DNA of 64,000 nucleotides from Rhizobium johnstonii 3841 (GCF_000009265.1 NC_008384.1:558001-622000); one strand, 5' to 3'; positions 1 to 9,165 are shown, counted from the first letter of the stretch. The notes: a model not told the origin generated them from the letters alone. Numbers and translations are program-made.

Positions 1-1604
1 GTGACCCAGCCGGTGAAGCGCTTGCTCGAGAACTGATACCAGGTCGGCCCGTTGAAGACAGGCACAACGGGGAAGTCGTCGGCGACCAGCAGCTGGATGT
101 CGTTGAAGATCTTCTTGTGATCGTCCTGCGACGTCGCCTTCAGATACTGATCGAAAAGGGCGTCCAGCTTCGGGTTCGAATAGCGCGAGGGCGCGCCGGT
201 GATGCGCCCGCCATAGGCGGTCGAAAGGTTCTGGTAATAGCCGCGGAACGGCGTTGCGGCATCGGCGCGGGAGTTCATGACGACCTCGAAGCTGCCGTCG
301 AGGATCTGCTTGCGCCACTGCTCATATTCAGGCGTGGTGACGGATGCGTTGATGCCGGCGGCACGCAGTCCTTCGACGGCGATCTGAACGGCGTCGATCC
401 AGTCCGTCCAGCCATTCGGAACGATGATCGGGAAGGCGATCGGCTTGCCGCTCGGCGTCGCGCGGAAGCCGTCGGCGCCCTTCTTGTAGCCGGCATCATC
501 GAGAATCTTGTTGGCCTTCTCGGTATCGAAGCCCATGAAGGCATCCTTGTCGCCCTCGGCATCCTTGTTGCGCCAGCTCTCAAAACGCGGCGGCAGGCCG
601 GACGCATGCTCGTTGACGACGGGATAGCCGAGGCCCGCAATATCGACCATCGACGTGCGGTCCATGGCAAGGCTGAAGGCATGGCGGAAGTTCAGGTCCT
701 TGTAGGCCTCGAGGTTGCCTTCATTGCCGCTCTTGAAGTTCATCTGGAAGGCGACGGTCTCGGCCGGCGGCTGCCAATAGCCGTTGTGATCAGGATCGAG
801 CGCGACGAATGTCTTGTCGATCTGGGGGATGAAGGAGCCGATCCAGTCCATATTGCCTTCCGGCAGGATTGCAAGCATCTGGTCGTTGCCCGAGATCTGC
901 GGCAGCCTGAGGCAATCGACGTGCAGCGAGGCGGCATCCCAGTAGTTCGGGTTGCGGCATTGCTCGTAGACCTGCGGCGTGAACCGGCGCAGCTCCGTCA
1001 TCGGCCCGGAACCGACCGGCTTCTCGTTCTTGAAGGCTACCGGATCGGAAACGTCCTTCCAGATATGCTCGGGAACGACGGCGAGGTCGGCAAGCGATTC
1101 CGGGAAATCGGAGTTCACGGCCTTGAGATTGACCCTGACCTCGGTCGCCGACGGCGCCTCAACGGAGGCAACGGTCTCGCCGACGCCGACAGTGTCGAGC
1201 GCGGCGTTCTTCAGCATCAGATCGATCGTGTATTTCATGTCGGCCGAGGTCAGCGGCTGCCCGTCGGACCATTTGACGCCGGGGCGAAGCTCGTAGGTGA
1301 TCGACTTCATGTCATCGGAGAATTTATAGCTGGTCGCCAGGCGAAACACTGGTTTGCCACCATCCTCGGCATTGAAGATCACCAGGGGCTCGTAGATGAA
1401 ATCCATCGTGCTCTGCCGGCGGCCGGCAAGGTCGAACGGATTGAAGTTCTGAACCCAGCTGCTCTGCTCCTCGATATGCATCGTCAGCACCGACTCTGCC
1501 GCTGCACCGCCGGCCGCGAAAGCGACGAGCGCCGTCAAAGCGGTTGCCGCCGCCAAGCCAGCGCGCATGGAATTATTGCGGATTGCACTCTTGCTCAATC
1601 TCAT
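1..1604 (-). CDS. ABC transporter substrate-binding protein, peptide/SBP_bac_5 family (3' end cut by window)
   Basis: Periplasmic solute-binding protein of an oligopeptide/dipeptide-type ABC importer. The reading frame is open from ATG 1604 to the window edge (about 534 codons). It begins with a charged stretch, then a hydrophobic Ala/Leu-rich signal peptide, and the mature part starts near ESVLTMHIEEQ. Family-typical stretches are YEPLVIFN, RPGVKWSDGQPLT (the conserved 'W-DG-P-TA-D' region) and a C-terminal NGPTWYQFSSKRFTGWV, so only a few residues are missing. An in-frame ATG at 1568 is the alternative start. The permease and ATPase genes would lie beyond position 1. Substrate cannot be told; sugars or opines are also possible for this family. 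Confidence 0.9.
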   Translation of the reverse strand, partial: MRLSKSAIRNNSMRAGLAAATALTALVAFAAGGAAAESVLTMHIEEQSSWVQNFNPFDLAGRRQSTMDFIYEPLVIFNAEDGGKPVFRLATSYKFSDDMKSITYELRPGVKWSDGQPLTSADMKYTIDLMLKNAALDTVGVGETVASVEAPSATEVRVNLKAVNSDFPESLADLAVVPEHIWKDVSDPVAFKNEKPVGSGPMTELRRFTPQVYEQCRNPNYWDAASLHVDCLRLPQISGNDQMLAILPEGNMDWIGSFIPQIDKTFVALDPDHNGYWQPPAETVAFQMNFKSGNEGNLEAYKDLNFRHAFSLAMDRTSMVDIAGLGYPVVNEHASGLPPRFESWRNKDAEGDKDAFMGFDTEKANKILDDAGYKKGADGFRATPSGKPIAFPIIVPNGWTDWIDAVQIAVEGLRAAGINASVTTPEYEQWRKQILDGSFEVVMNSRADAATPFRGYYQNLSTAYGGRITGAPSRYSNPKLDALFDQYLKATSQDDHKKIFNDIQLLVADDFPVVPVFNGPTWYQFSSKRFTGWV

Positions 1605-1992
1605 TCCAGCGTTCCCCTTGTTGCTTATTTTTGAAGTCAATCAAATTGATTTAATATTGATAGTCAGTTTACCGTCGGCGCGTCAATTGCCGCTCTCAAA
1701 TTTCTGCATCGACCTTCCGGATCAGCTCTTCGGCAGAATCCAGGCACGATTTGGCTCATGGGATGGCCGGCGAATCCGGGCCTTCCGAGGTTTCACGTCC
1801 CGTTCCGAGAAAAAATAACGAGCCATGCTCGTCGCGTTAACCATTAAGGTACTTTTAAGTACGATAATTAACCCAACGATGGCGAATTGATCTTCAACAA
1901 CACAGGTCGATAAGCATGAGGCTGCTCGCCACGGCCGGGATGTTCCCCCCGGATGCACCACATTCAACTTTTAAGAGCGGGCCGAATTTCCC
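1605..1992. promoter_or_regulatory. Divergent intergenic region between the SBP gene and flagellin
   Basis: 388 bases without a convincing gene. It is AT-rich at 1625-1700 and 1820-1900 and must carry the promoters of the leftward binding-protein gene and the rightward flagellin gene. No promoter box could be assigned with confidence. The short antisense frame at 1722-1967 has no family resemblance. Confidence 0.4.
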
Positions 1993-2901
1993 ATGACGAG
2001 CATCAATACGAACAATTCAGCGATGTCTGCCCTTCAGACGCTGCGCAGCATCAACTCCAATCTCGAAACGACACAGAATAGTGTTTCTACCGGTTATCGG
2101 GTCGATACAGCATCCGATAACGCCGCTTACTGGTCGATCGCAACCACGATGCGGTCCGACAACAAGGCGCTCTCCGCCGTGTCCGACGCGCTCGGCCTCG
2201 GCGCGGCCAAGGTCGATACTGCTTACACGGCCATGGACAGTGCGATCGACGTCGTCGACGAGATCAAGGCCAAGCTGGTGGCAGCGACCGAGGACGGTGT
2301 CGACAAGTCCAAGGTCCAGGAAGAAATCAGTCAGCTGCAGGAGCAACTGATGAGCATTGCCCAGTCGGCGTCGTTCTCGGGTGAGAACTGGGTCGCCGGC
2401 GCTGACGGCACGATGAGCGTCGTATCCTCCTTCGTTCGCGACGGCTCCGGCGCCGTTTCCGTCAAGATGACTGAATATGCTTTGGATACCAGCTCCGCCG
2501 GCAATGTGCTGTTCGGCATGAACGGCGGGTCGATCGAAACCTCCACGGGTATCCTCGGAACGGCTGATGCAAACGGCGATTCCGTTTACTCGCTCGACAT
2601 TACCGACTTTACCACCGGTCAGATCCAGTCGGCGTTGTCGACCATCGAATCCGCACTGTCGGCAATGACCTCTGCCGGTGCGCAGTTGGGTTCGATCTCT
2701 ACGCGCATCGAACTGCAGGAAGACTTCGTCGGCGCGCTTTCCGATTCGATCGACTCGGGCGTCGGGCGGCTGGTCGATGCCGACATGGAGGAGGAGTCGA
2801 GCAAACTCTCCGCCTTGCAAACACAACAGCAGCTTGCGATCCAGTCGCTGTCGATCGCGAATTCGTCGTCGCAGAATATCCTGTCGCTCTTCCGCAGCTA
2901 A
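1993..2901 (+). CDS. fla: Flagellin
   Basis: Structural subunit of the flagellar filament, exported by the flagellar type III apparatus. 302 residues, the short form usual in rhizobia. The N-terminal D0/D1 coiled region (SAMSALQTLRSINSNL, residues 9-24; SVSTGYRVDTASDNAAYWSIA, residues about 31-51) and the C-terminal helix (LSALQTQQQLAIQSLSIANS) are both intact. The central D2/D3 part is short and Ser/Thr/Gly-rich. The ribosome site before ATG 1993 is weak. The gene stands alone with a strong hairpin after it, so it is probably monocistronic; no other flagellar gene is visible, and rhizobia usually have several fla copies elsewhere. Confidence 0.95.
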   Translation: MTSINTNNSAMSALQTLRSINSNLETTQNSVSTGYRVDTASDNAAYWSIATTMRSDNKALSAVSDALGLGAAKVDTAYTAMDSAIDVVDEIKAKLVAATEDGVDKSKVQEEISQLQEQLMSIAQSASFSGENWVAGADGTMSVVSSFVRDGSGAVSVKMTEYALDTSSAGNVLFGMNGGSIETSTGILGTADANGDSVYSLDITDFTTGQIQSALSTIESALSAMTSAGAQLGSISTRIELQEDFVGALSDSIDSGVGRLVDADMEEESSKLSALQTQQQLAIQSLSIANSSSQNILSLFRS

Positions 2902-2944
2902 GCCCCGGACAAATAGGGCGCTCGGACCAAATCCGTTGAACAGG

Positions 2945-2977
2945 GATCGAGCCTGACCCACCCGGTCAGGCTCGATC
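2945..2977 (+). terminator. Strong hairpin after flagellin
   Basis: A perfect 14-bp stem (2945-2958 with 2964-2977) and a 5-base loop sit 43 bases after the flagellin stop. There is no T-run, so it may act as an mRNA-stabilising end or a factor-assisted terminator. Confidence 0.75.
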
Positions 2978-2998
2978 GCAATTGGGGATGGAAATGCC

Positions 2999-3093
2999 TA
3001 CAGCGCCGCCATCTTTCAGACGCGGCGCTGCATCACTTTGAATTGCTGCATATTTTACTCTCAATCGATTCCGATTTAAGGATTTCTGCAGTA
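2999..3093 (-). repeat. RIME-like rhizobial intergenic palindromic element, copy 1
   Basis: Contains the CTACAGCG..TTTCAGACGCG..GCGCTG palindrome followed by TTTGAATTGCTGCAT and GATTCCGATTTAAGGA. The same modules occur at 29922-30022 and partly at 18167-18220 and 31685-31739. It resembles Rhizobium-specific intergenic mosaic elements as I know them; it lies just before the MFS gene. Confidence 0.6.
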
Positions 3094-3137
3094 GTCTTCG
3101 CACTCTGGGCGGAGAATGCAGCGCGCGGGATCATCGC

Positions 3138-4679
3138 ATGTCGGAACGACTTGAATCTGCCCGCCCTGATGAAACACCCGCCATCGTCTGGCTCGGTTTC
3201 ATGGCGATGTGCGTCGGCATGTTCATGGCGATCCTCGACGTCCAGGTGGTGGCGACATCGCTGCCGACCATCCAGTCGGCGCTGGATATCGATCCGGATC
3301 AGATGAGCTGGATACAGACGGCCTATCTCATTGCCGAAGTGGTGGCGATCCCGCTCACCGGCTTTTTGACGCGGCTTCTGACGATGCGATGGCTGTTCGT
3401 TACCGCCATCAGCCTGTTCGTCGCAGCCTCCGCCGGCTGTGCGATGAGCGGCAGCTTCGGTGAGCTGGTCGCCTGGCGGGTGCTTCAGGGCTTTTCCGGC
3501 GGAACCCTGATCCCCTCGGTGTTTTCGGCCGTGTTCATTCTCTTTCGGAACGAGCGCCAGGCGCTTGCGACGACGATCGCCGGCGTTCTCGCGGTTTTGG
3601 CCCCGACCGTCGGACCGATCGTCGGCGGATGGCTGACTGAGACCTATTCCTGGCACTGGCTGTTCCTGATCAACATCCTTCCAGGCATTGCCTCGGCAAT
3701 CCTGGCGGCACGGTCCCTGCCGAGGCAGGCGACCGATCCGTCCGAACTCAGGCATCTCGACGGCCTGTCGCTTCTGCTGATGGCAACCGCGCTGACGAGC
3801 CTGGAACTCAGCCTGAAAGAGGCGCCGACGAGCGGCTGGATCTCGGCCTATGTGCTCAGTCTGCTGGCGGTCTGCCTTGCGTCGGGAGGTGTCTTCATCT
3901 GGCGAACGCTGCGTAGAAACCGGCCGATCGTCGATCTCGGCAATTTCGGCGATCGAAACTTTCTTGTCGGCTCGGTTCTGAGCTTCGTGCTCGGCATCGG
4001 CCTCTTCGGCTCGGTCTATCTCATGCCGGTCTTTCTCGCTTTCATCAGAGGACATGACGCCCTCCAAATCGGCATGACGATGCTGGTCACCGGCGTCGCG
4101 CAGCTGATCACGGCGCCGATCGCGGTCGCGCTGGAGAAGCGGATGGACGCGCGATTGCTGTCGGCCGCCGGTTTCGCGCTCTTTGCGATCGGTGTCGGGA
4201 TGAGCGCCTTTCAGGATCCTCGTTCGGATTATGACGCGATGTTCTGGCCGCAGGTGGTGCGCGGCGTCGCCATCATGTTCTGCCTGCTGCCGCCGACGCG
4301 GCTGGCGCTCGGCACACTTCCGCCAGACCGCATTCCCGACGCGAGCGGACTTTTCAACCTGATGCGCAATCTCGGCGGGGCCATCGGCATCGCTCTCATC
4401 GACACCATTATCTACACGCGCTCGGAGCCGCTGGGACAGGGTCTCTGGACCCGCCTTCAAGCCGGCGACGTCGAGGCTGCGACATTCGTCGGCGCGCCTC
4501 TTCAGACGATATCCGGGCATAGCGGCAGCTTCGACGCGGATACCACGGCGCTGCTTGATCCGCTGATCCAGACCGCGGCCAGCGTCCAGGCGATCAACGA
4601 AGCCTGGATGGTGATTGCCGTCCTGACCGGCTGCGCCCTGCTCTCCGTGCCCTTTGCCAGGCGGCCAAAGTCAACGTGA
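3138..4679 (+). CDS. MFS multidrug efflux transporter, DHA2 (EmrB/QacA-like) family
   Basis: Proton-driven drug or metabolite exporter of the inner membrane. 513 residues with about 14 hydrophobic segments, the DHA2 pattern. Segment 1 carries the family signature (MFMAILDVQVVATSLPTI, about residues 30-47, the LD.T.VN/VALP-like motif). An R-V-LQG-GG-L-P stretch follows (WRVLQGFSGGTLIPS), then the antiporter motif C-like AVLAPTVGPIVGGWL (about residues 154-168). It usually works with an EmrA-type periplasmic adaptor, but none is adjacent. Substrate unknown. Confidence 0.88.
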   Translation: MSERLESARPDETPAIVWLGFMAMCVGMFMAILDVQVVATSLPTIQSALDIDPDQMSWIQTAYLIAEVVAIPLTGFLTRLLTMRWLFVTAISLFVAASAGCAMSGSFGELVAWRVLQGFSGGTLIPSVFSAVFILFRNERQALATTIAGVLAVLAPTVGPIVGGWLTETYSWHWLFLINILPGIASAILAARSLPRQATDPSELRHLDGLSLLLMATALTSLELSLKEAPTSGWISAYVLSLLAVCLASGGVFIWRTLRRNRPIVDLGNFGDRNFLVGSVLSFVLGIGLFGSVYLMPVFLAFIRGHDALQIGMTMLVTGVAQLITAPIAVALEKRMDARLLSAAGFALFAIGVGMSAFQDPRSDYDAMFWPQVVRGVAIMFCLLPPTRLALGTLPPDRIPDASGLFNLMRNLGGAIGIALIDTIIYTRSEPLGQGLWTRLQAGDVEAATFVGAPLQTISGHSGSFDADTTALLDPLIQTAASVQAINEAWMVIAVLTGCALLSVPFARRPKST

Positions 4680-4849
4680 AAACCAGGTTGACGAAACCGC
4701 TTTAAGAGAATCAACTAAACTGTTGAAAAACCTGGAGACGAGACTGCAACGGCGCCACCAGCCGTCAGTCTTCGCCACAAAAAATCTATTCTGCGACAAG
4801 GTCGGAACCCTACCCTCCGCCATTCTGAGATGGAGGCCACCGCATCGGT

Positions 4850-6163
4850 CTAGGCCAGCGTCGCACTGCGTGTCTCTGCATCGATGAAATAGGCTGCGGC
4901 ACCTGCCAACAGCAGCAAGGCAGCGAAAATCCCGATGACCAGGCCGAAATCTTTAGTCACAAAAAGACCGATCAACGATGGCGCAAGCAGCCCTCCAAGC
5001 CGAGCCATAGCACCGGCGGCACCCATCCCGGTTGCCCTGGACGCAGTAGGATAAAGCTCTGGCGTATAGGCGTAGAGTGCACCCCACGTACCAAGTAGCG
5101 CGAAACTCATGATTAGCAGTGACGACGCTACCAAGAGTGTGGATGAGCCGACGACGAACAAAATGGATCCCATCGCGGAAAGGATGCAAAATGCCACAAG
5201 CGTTGGACGCCGCCCCCACTTTTCGACGCCGTAGGCAGCGAGCGCATATCCAGGAAGCTGGGCAAGCGCGATCAGCACAAGAAAACCGTAACCTCGAACG
5301 AAGCCAAAGCCGTCCCCGGCAAGTTTCGGAGGCATCCAAGTGAAGACACCATAGTAAGAAATGGACACCAGAAACCAAACCGCCAGGATCAGAAGGGTTC
5401 GACGCCGCAGAGCGTGGGAGAATATTCCGATACCACGCGTCGGTGTCGCGGGCGCGATGTCAATCTCTTGCCCCAGAGCACTGCGGCCATTCACCACGGC
5501 CATCCGGTCGATGATCGCCTTTGCTTCTCCACCCCTTCCCTTGCGCAGAAGATAGAGCGGCGATTCCGGCACGAAAAACCGCAGACCGAAACCGATAATC
5601 GCCGGGAGCGCTGTTACGGCAAAGATCAATCGCCAGGCTTCGGCCACGTTCCAGAGACTGAGCAGCCAGGCTGCAAGTGCGACAACCAGGGTTCCGACGG
5701 CCCAGAAACCCTCCAGCAGCACCAGCCACCTGCCTCGGTTCTTCGCCGGTAGGAATTCGGCCATCATCGCATAGTCCACCGGCAAGGTCCCGCCGACTGC
5801 CGCACCGGTCAGGAAGCGCATGAACAGGAGGAACGTGAAGTCCGGCGCGAAAATTGACAGCGTGCCAAAGACGGCATCACAGGAGACAGTCGCGATCAGA
5901 ACGCCGCGACGGCCGATCCTATCGGCAAGCCTACCAAATCCCATTGCGCCCAGAAACATGCCAAGGAAAAACACCGTGCCCGTCTGAAGCGCCTGGGGCA
6001 CCGTTAGTTCGAAGCTCGTGGCGATCGAAGCCGCAGTGAAGCCCACCGCGATGACCTGCATGGCGTCAGCAGCCCAGACCAAGCCGAAGATGGCCATCAG
6101 CCGTCCCTGATATCGTCCTGCCCCCGCGTGGTTGAGTGCATCGTCGATTGTGATTGTGGTCAT
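4850..6163 (-). CDS. MFS transporter, metabolite:H+ symporter / sugar-porter-like
   Basis: Inner-membrane 12-helix importer. The start is set at ATG 6163 (MTTITIDDAL) because GGAAAA lies 6 bases upstream; a longer frame to 6205 lacks this. The loop 2-3 motif GFGRLADRIGRRG, the FVPESPLYLLRKGR stretch after helix 6 (PESPRWL-like) and the RR motif in the second half (GVEKWGRRPTL) place it with the sugar-porter / niacin-benzoate / SV2-like branch. About 437 residues. Transcribed alone; convergent with the DHA2 exporter. Substrate unknown, perhaps an aromatic or organic acid. Confidence 0.85.
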   Translation of the reverse strand: MTTITIDDALNHAGAGRYQGRLMAIFGLVWAADAMQVIAVGFTAASIATSFELTVPQALQTGTVFFLGMFLGAMGFGRLADRIGRRGVLIATVSCDAVFGTLSIFAPDFTFLLFMRFLTGAAVGGTLPVDYAMMAEFLPAKNRGRWLVLLEGFWAVGTLVVALAAWLLSLWNVAEAWRLIFAVTALPAIIGFGLRFFVPESPLYLLRKGRGGEAKAIIDRMAVVNGRSALGQEIDIAPATPTRGIGIFSHALRRRTLLILAVWFLVSISYYGVFTWMPPKLAGDGFGFVRGYGFLVLIALAQLPGYALAAYGVEKWGRRPTLVAFCILSAMGSILFVVGSSTLLVASSLLIMSFALLGTWGALYAYTPELYPTASRATGMGAAGAMARLGGLLAPSLIGLFVTKDFGLVIGIFAALLLLAGAAAYFIDAETRSATLA

Positions 6164-6360
6164 TTGTTTTCCATACCCGGCTGCCGTGGTCCGCTCATAG
6201 CGCATTCAGCCCAAAAGATCACAGCCGCAAGCCGCGATGGCCATTTGCCAGCTTTACCTGGGCGTTTTATGACCTTCTGCAAGGTGATCCGTTCGTACAT
6301 CTGATCTGAAGCTTAAGGCCGGAGCCTGAGAGGCGGCTGCTAAGGTTGGGAGGAAAGTGT

Positions 6361-6837
6361 TTGAGAGGTTTTGGACTGCTTCTTGCGGCAATCGCGGCCG
6401 TTCCTGCGAGGCCAGTAAATCTCGCTCATGCGCAAACGACCATTGGCGATGCGACCGCCATGGGCCTAACGGGCTCATGCGACAAGCTCATCCTGGGAAA
6501 ACAGAAGCTCGCTGATAGTTGTTCGGGCAAGCTGCTTAACATGTCCTATCCCGACGGCCGTGTTGGCTTCTACTTCATTCTCGATGACGGACGGATCGTG
6601 ACCTTCAGCGGTATGGATGCTCCCAATCCCACGCCGGACACCGACGTCGTGAAGGTTGACAAGGTGATCATGGGCGTCAAGGGGAAGCCAAAAGATCCAG
6701 AAGTCGTCGCCGCGACCGGTACATGTACCTATGGCAACCCTTACAAAGGCGAATCGACCGTCTCCTGCGATGGCACGATGTCCAATGGCCAACGGTTTTC
6801 CGCGCGATTCACGTCTGACGGTAAACCGCCGACATGA
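6361..6837 (+). CDS. Putative secreted protein of unknown function
   Basis: About 158 residues. A TTG start at 6361 is chosen because GGGAGGAAA lies at the right distance before it, overlapping and so excluding the TTG at 6346. The first 25 residues form a signal peptide (MRGFGLLLAAIAAVPARP... ending near AHAQ). The mature part has four cysteines (GSCDKL, ADSCSGK, TGTCTYG, VSCDGT), enough for two disulfides, and a repeated short beta-rich character (DGRVGFYFILDDGRIVTFSG). I do not recognise a family. It stands alone between two minus-strand genes with a terminator just downstream. Confidence 0.7.
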   Translation: MRGFGLLLAAIAAVPARPVNLAHAQTTIGDATAMGLTGSCDKLILGKQKLADSCSGKLLNMSYPDGRVGFYFILDDGRIVTFSGMDAPNPTPDTDVVKVDKVIMGVKGKPKDPEVVAATGTCTYGNPYKGESTVSCDGTMSNGQRFSARFTSDGKPPT

Positions 6838-6901
6838 CCGCTAGTGGCACCACCCGGCTGCCCAACGGCATTGGCTTCGGTCTGTCGCAACCGCGAGCCT
6901 G

Positions 6902-6929
6902 AAAAGCCCGGTGTTGAGATCGGGCTTTT
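6902..6929. terminator. Bidirectional hairpin terminator
   Basis: AAAAGCCCG (6902-6910) pairs with CGGGCTTTT (6921-6929). It has A-run and T-run flanks on both sides and lies between the convergent secreted-protein and PRC-barrel genes, so it can stop transcription from both sides. Confidence 0.85.
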
Positions 6930-6946
6930 AACTTCCTCGCCGTGAA

Positions 6947-7243
6947 TTAGTCTCGATGCTCAGGCATTTGTTTCAGCTGATCTTTTGTCCAGGACGTAAC
7001 TGCGTGAACGTCGCCATCGTCATCCCGCATGAAGTCCAGATCGCTGATCGGCACGGAAACAGGTTTCGCGCCAATGCCGAGAAACCCACCGACGTCGATG
7101 ACGACATTTGCGCTGGTGCCTGAACCGTGCACGTGGTCCACGCTTCCAACCTCGTCGTCATCTGCGCCGTAGACAGTAGCGCCTTCAAGGACTGCGGGCG
7201 TTAGTTCGTCGGTGCCCAGTCTTACGTGCTTGCTGTGGTCCAT
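6947..7243 (-). CDS. PRC-barrel domain protein
   Basis: 98 residues. ATG 7243 is chosen because GGAGGAG lies 8 bases before it. Residues about 18-72 read as a PRC-barrel (ATVYGADDDEVGSVDHV, VVIDVGGFLGIGAKPVSVP), a small beta-barrel found in photosynthetic reaction-centre H subunits, RimM and many stand-alone alphaproteobacterial proteins of unknown role. No signal peptide or membrane segment; probably cytoplasmic. Often stress-induced in relatives (general knowledge, not shown here). Confidence 0.8.
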   Translation of the reverse strand: MDHSKHVRLGTDELTPAVLEGATVYGADDDEVGSVDHVHGSGTSANVVIDVGGFLGIGAKPVSVPISDLDFMRDDDGDVHAVTSWTKDQLKQMPEHRD

Positions 7244-7466
7244 TTTCAAACTCCTCCGTTCGAGCCCATGTGAAAGCCGCCGGGGTGCAGTTTGTTCCTG
7301 CGTGAGGCTAATGGTTGACGCTCAAAGAGCTATCGGCCTTGGGGAACCGTTGTTGCTCCTCGTTGTTGAAGCTCCCGTGGATGAACGGTTAACCTCGCGA
7401 ATGGCTTTAAATCGTCGGTCGTGCCGAGCCCCATGGCCCTATCGCGCATTCGTAGCGAAATCTAAC

Positions 7467-7727
7467 CTACGATTTCGGCTTGAAGAACCTATCGGCTTCC
7501 TTCATCGCATTCTGAGCCGAGCCGTACAGCGCTCTGACGGCATCGCGCATTTCGGCGAACGCCTGCATGGTTCGTGGCGAAATGTAATCGCCTCTTGCTT
7601 CAGCATTGAGCCGCAAAGCTCTCTCGCAATCGGCGGCAATTCTATCCAGCTCCGGGGAAACCCGATAGAGCCGTTCCAAAATGGCGTCGATGTCACCCTT
7701 GGCGCGTTCAGACATTCGTTCTGCCAT
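7467..7727 (-). CDS. Hypothetical small helical protein
   Basis: 86 residues, charged and predicted mostly alpha-helical (ERAKGDIDAILERLYRVSPELD...), with no membrane segment. A GAGG ribosome site lies 5-6 bases before ATG 7727. It is followed by 217 bases of non-coding DNA before the PRC gene. The family is not recognised. Its codon use matches neighbours, which supports it being real, but the short length leaves doubt. Confidence 0.55.
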   Translation of the reverse strand: MAERMSERAKGDIDAILERLYRVSPELDRIAADCERALRLNAEARGDYISPRTMQAFAEMRDAVRALYGSAQNAMKEADRFFKPKS

Positions 7728-7772
7728 CAGAGCCTCACCGCTGTGTCCCTTCCTTCAGGAGCTGAAGAACTC

Positions 7773-8561
7773 CTAAAGCAGTGTTCCTTGTTCGGCTTCG
7801 TCAGCCACTTTTACCTCCGCGTCGCCACGGCGGCGAAGTTCCGTCTCCGCACTGAAGCGGACGTCGGCATCCCGATCGCGAGCGAACGCCTGCAATGCCG
7901 CAATATCCAGCCGATCCCAGCTTTTGCCACGCTCGTGGCCTGAAGGTACTCGTGGCAAAAGACCCGGCTCGCTGCTCCATTTCACCAGTTGCTCGAAGGT
8001 GGATTCATTCAACATATCCCGCAAATGATGTGCGGTTACGTACGCATCGGGCATTGCGCGGTGGGCGGGAAGGCCAATCGCGTGCACCAGTCCCTCCGGT
8101 AAACGCAGATATCGAAGCAGCTGGTTGGAGAACCTCGGCAGTTCAGGCCACAGCCGAAGCGCGCATTTCCACGTACATATCCAGGCCGCTCCGCCGGTAA
8201 ATCTGGGGGTGCAATAGCGCTGCTCGAAACTTGCCCGATGTGCAGCCAGTGCGATCACTCCACCTTCCGGCCGTAAGACGCTGGAGGCGATTTCTTTCCA
8301 AAAAGGTGCCGTCGCGACCTCAGCGTCCAAGATGTGATGTATGGCCATCGTCTCAGGAGAGATCGGTCGCCCGGGATTTACAAGCAATGATCCGCGCTCA
8401 TCATCAACCCGCCATCCCCCATCATGGCCAAGCACGACGTCCTGCCATCCGATCTCGCAAACATCATTTACGCCATTCCCGGCTGTTTCGAGGTCAACGA
8501 CCCGGATGCGAGATTTATGATCTACGGGTTTTGATAGGATCCCACTGCTTTCAATCAACAT
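7773..8561 (-). CDS. DEDDh-type 3'-5' exonuclease (DnaQ/ExoX-like)
   Basis: 262 residues. Motif Exo I is VDLETAG (about residues 22-28, acidic D and E). Exo II reads AHRASFE instead of the usual HNA-FD. Exo III is HRAMPDAYVTA (H and D of DEDDh), near residues 167-177. The spacing and the LPEGLVHAIGLPAHRAMPDA region match exodeoxyribonuclease X-type proteins that trim single-stranded 3' ends. A C-terminal ~90-residue extension is charged and may be for binding. The Exo II acid is Glu rather than Asp, so activity is not assured. No clear ribosome site at 8561; the true start may be further in. Confidence 0.75.
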   Translation of the reverse strand: MLIESSGILSKPVDHKSRIRVVDLETAGNGVNDVCEIGWQDVVLGHDGGWRVDDERGSLLVNPGRPISPETMAIHHILDAEVATAPFWKEIASSVLRPEGGVIALAAHRASFEQRYCTPRFTGGAAWICTWKCALRLWPELPRFSNQLLRYLRLPEGLVHAIGLPAHRAMPDAYVTAHHLRDMLNESTFEQLVKWSSEPGLLPRVPSGHERGKSWDRLDIAALQAFARDRDADVRFSAETELRRRGDAEVKVADEAEQGTLL

Positions 8562-8856
8562 ATTTAGTTATTTCGACCCGATGCGCTAAAAGTCCAGATA
8601 TCACTCGGACATGATGCGACAGGCTGCTAACGATTGTCGACATGGTCGATGTGTTTAACCTGAGCGACATGGCTAAAAGAGGCCTGCTGCGCCACGAGCA
8701 CCGATCAATTTGGAGAATGTTCCCAATGTTCCGTGAAATAACCGGGGCCACTTACCAGGCCCAGGAGATCGGGACTCTACGCGACGGCGTCTCGCCTGTA
8801 TTGCAGCGCCACTTCAAATCGCCTGCCGACTTGTTGGTTTTCGCGCTTTGAGCAAC

Positions 8857-8891
8857 AAAAAGGGCGCTCCCCGGAAACGGGTTGAGCGTCC
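8857..8891 (-). terminator. Orphan intrinsic terminator, minus strand
   Basis: Leftward reading gives an 8-bp stem with one mismatch (8884-8891 with 8862-8869), an inner CCCG/CGGG stem and a T5 run (8857-8861). No recognisable gene ends here, so it may close a non-coding transcript starting between 8892 and 9050. Confidence 0.65.
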
Positions 8892-9053
8892 GATAAGTTT
8901 CCTCCATTGCAATCGTGTCTCGACGTAGCTCGCATATCGCCCGGGTCTCACACAAACTCTATCAATGACTGAATTGCGGTTATAGGACCGAGGCCAGCGC
9001 CTGGGACTTGGATGCCGGTCGATCAAACCCGGCGGCAACGCGTGATTTTCGCG

Positions 9054-9165
9054 AAAAAAAAGGGCCGACGGAGAACCGTGGCCCATTAATTGTGAAGGTA
9101 TAAACCTCCAGAGGGGAACAGCTGAAACGACGGAACTGGGAGGAAAGCCGCCGTGTTGCATCAGC
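9054..9165 (-). ncRNA. Candidate trans-acting small RNA with anti-Shine-Dalgarno loop
   Basis: Leftward transcript ending in a strong terminator: GGGCC/GGCCC plus ACGG/CCGT stems (9062-9084) followed by T8 (9054-9061). Upstream is a hairpin ACGG..CCGT whose loop carries CTTTCCTCCC, complementary to ribosome-binding sites, then an unpaired CAGCTGTTCCCCTCTGGAGG stretch. The arrangement resembles the alphaproteobacterial alpha-r8 / MmgR (formerly 'suhB') sRNA as I remember it. The 5' end is estimated. Confidence 0.5.

Noticed and set aside
117..1634. 505-codon plus-strand frame
   Set aside because: Exact antisense codon register of the substrate-binding protein gene; Arg/Gly/Asp-rich composition with no family.
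2017..2961. 314-codon minus frame across flagellin
   Set aside because: Shadow of the clearly recognisable flagellin; runs into the terminator hairpin.
3033..4520. 495-codon minus frame opposite the DHA2 transporter
   Set aside because: Low-complexity His/Arg/Asp-rich shadow; the plus strand has a full membrane protein.
8642..8851. 69-codon plus frame
   Set aside because: No ribosome site and no recognisable pattern; ends next to an opposite-strand terminator.
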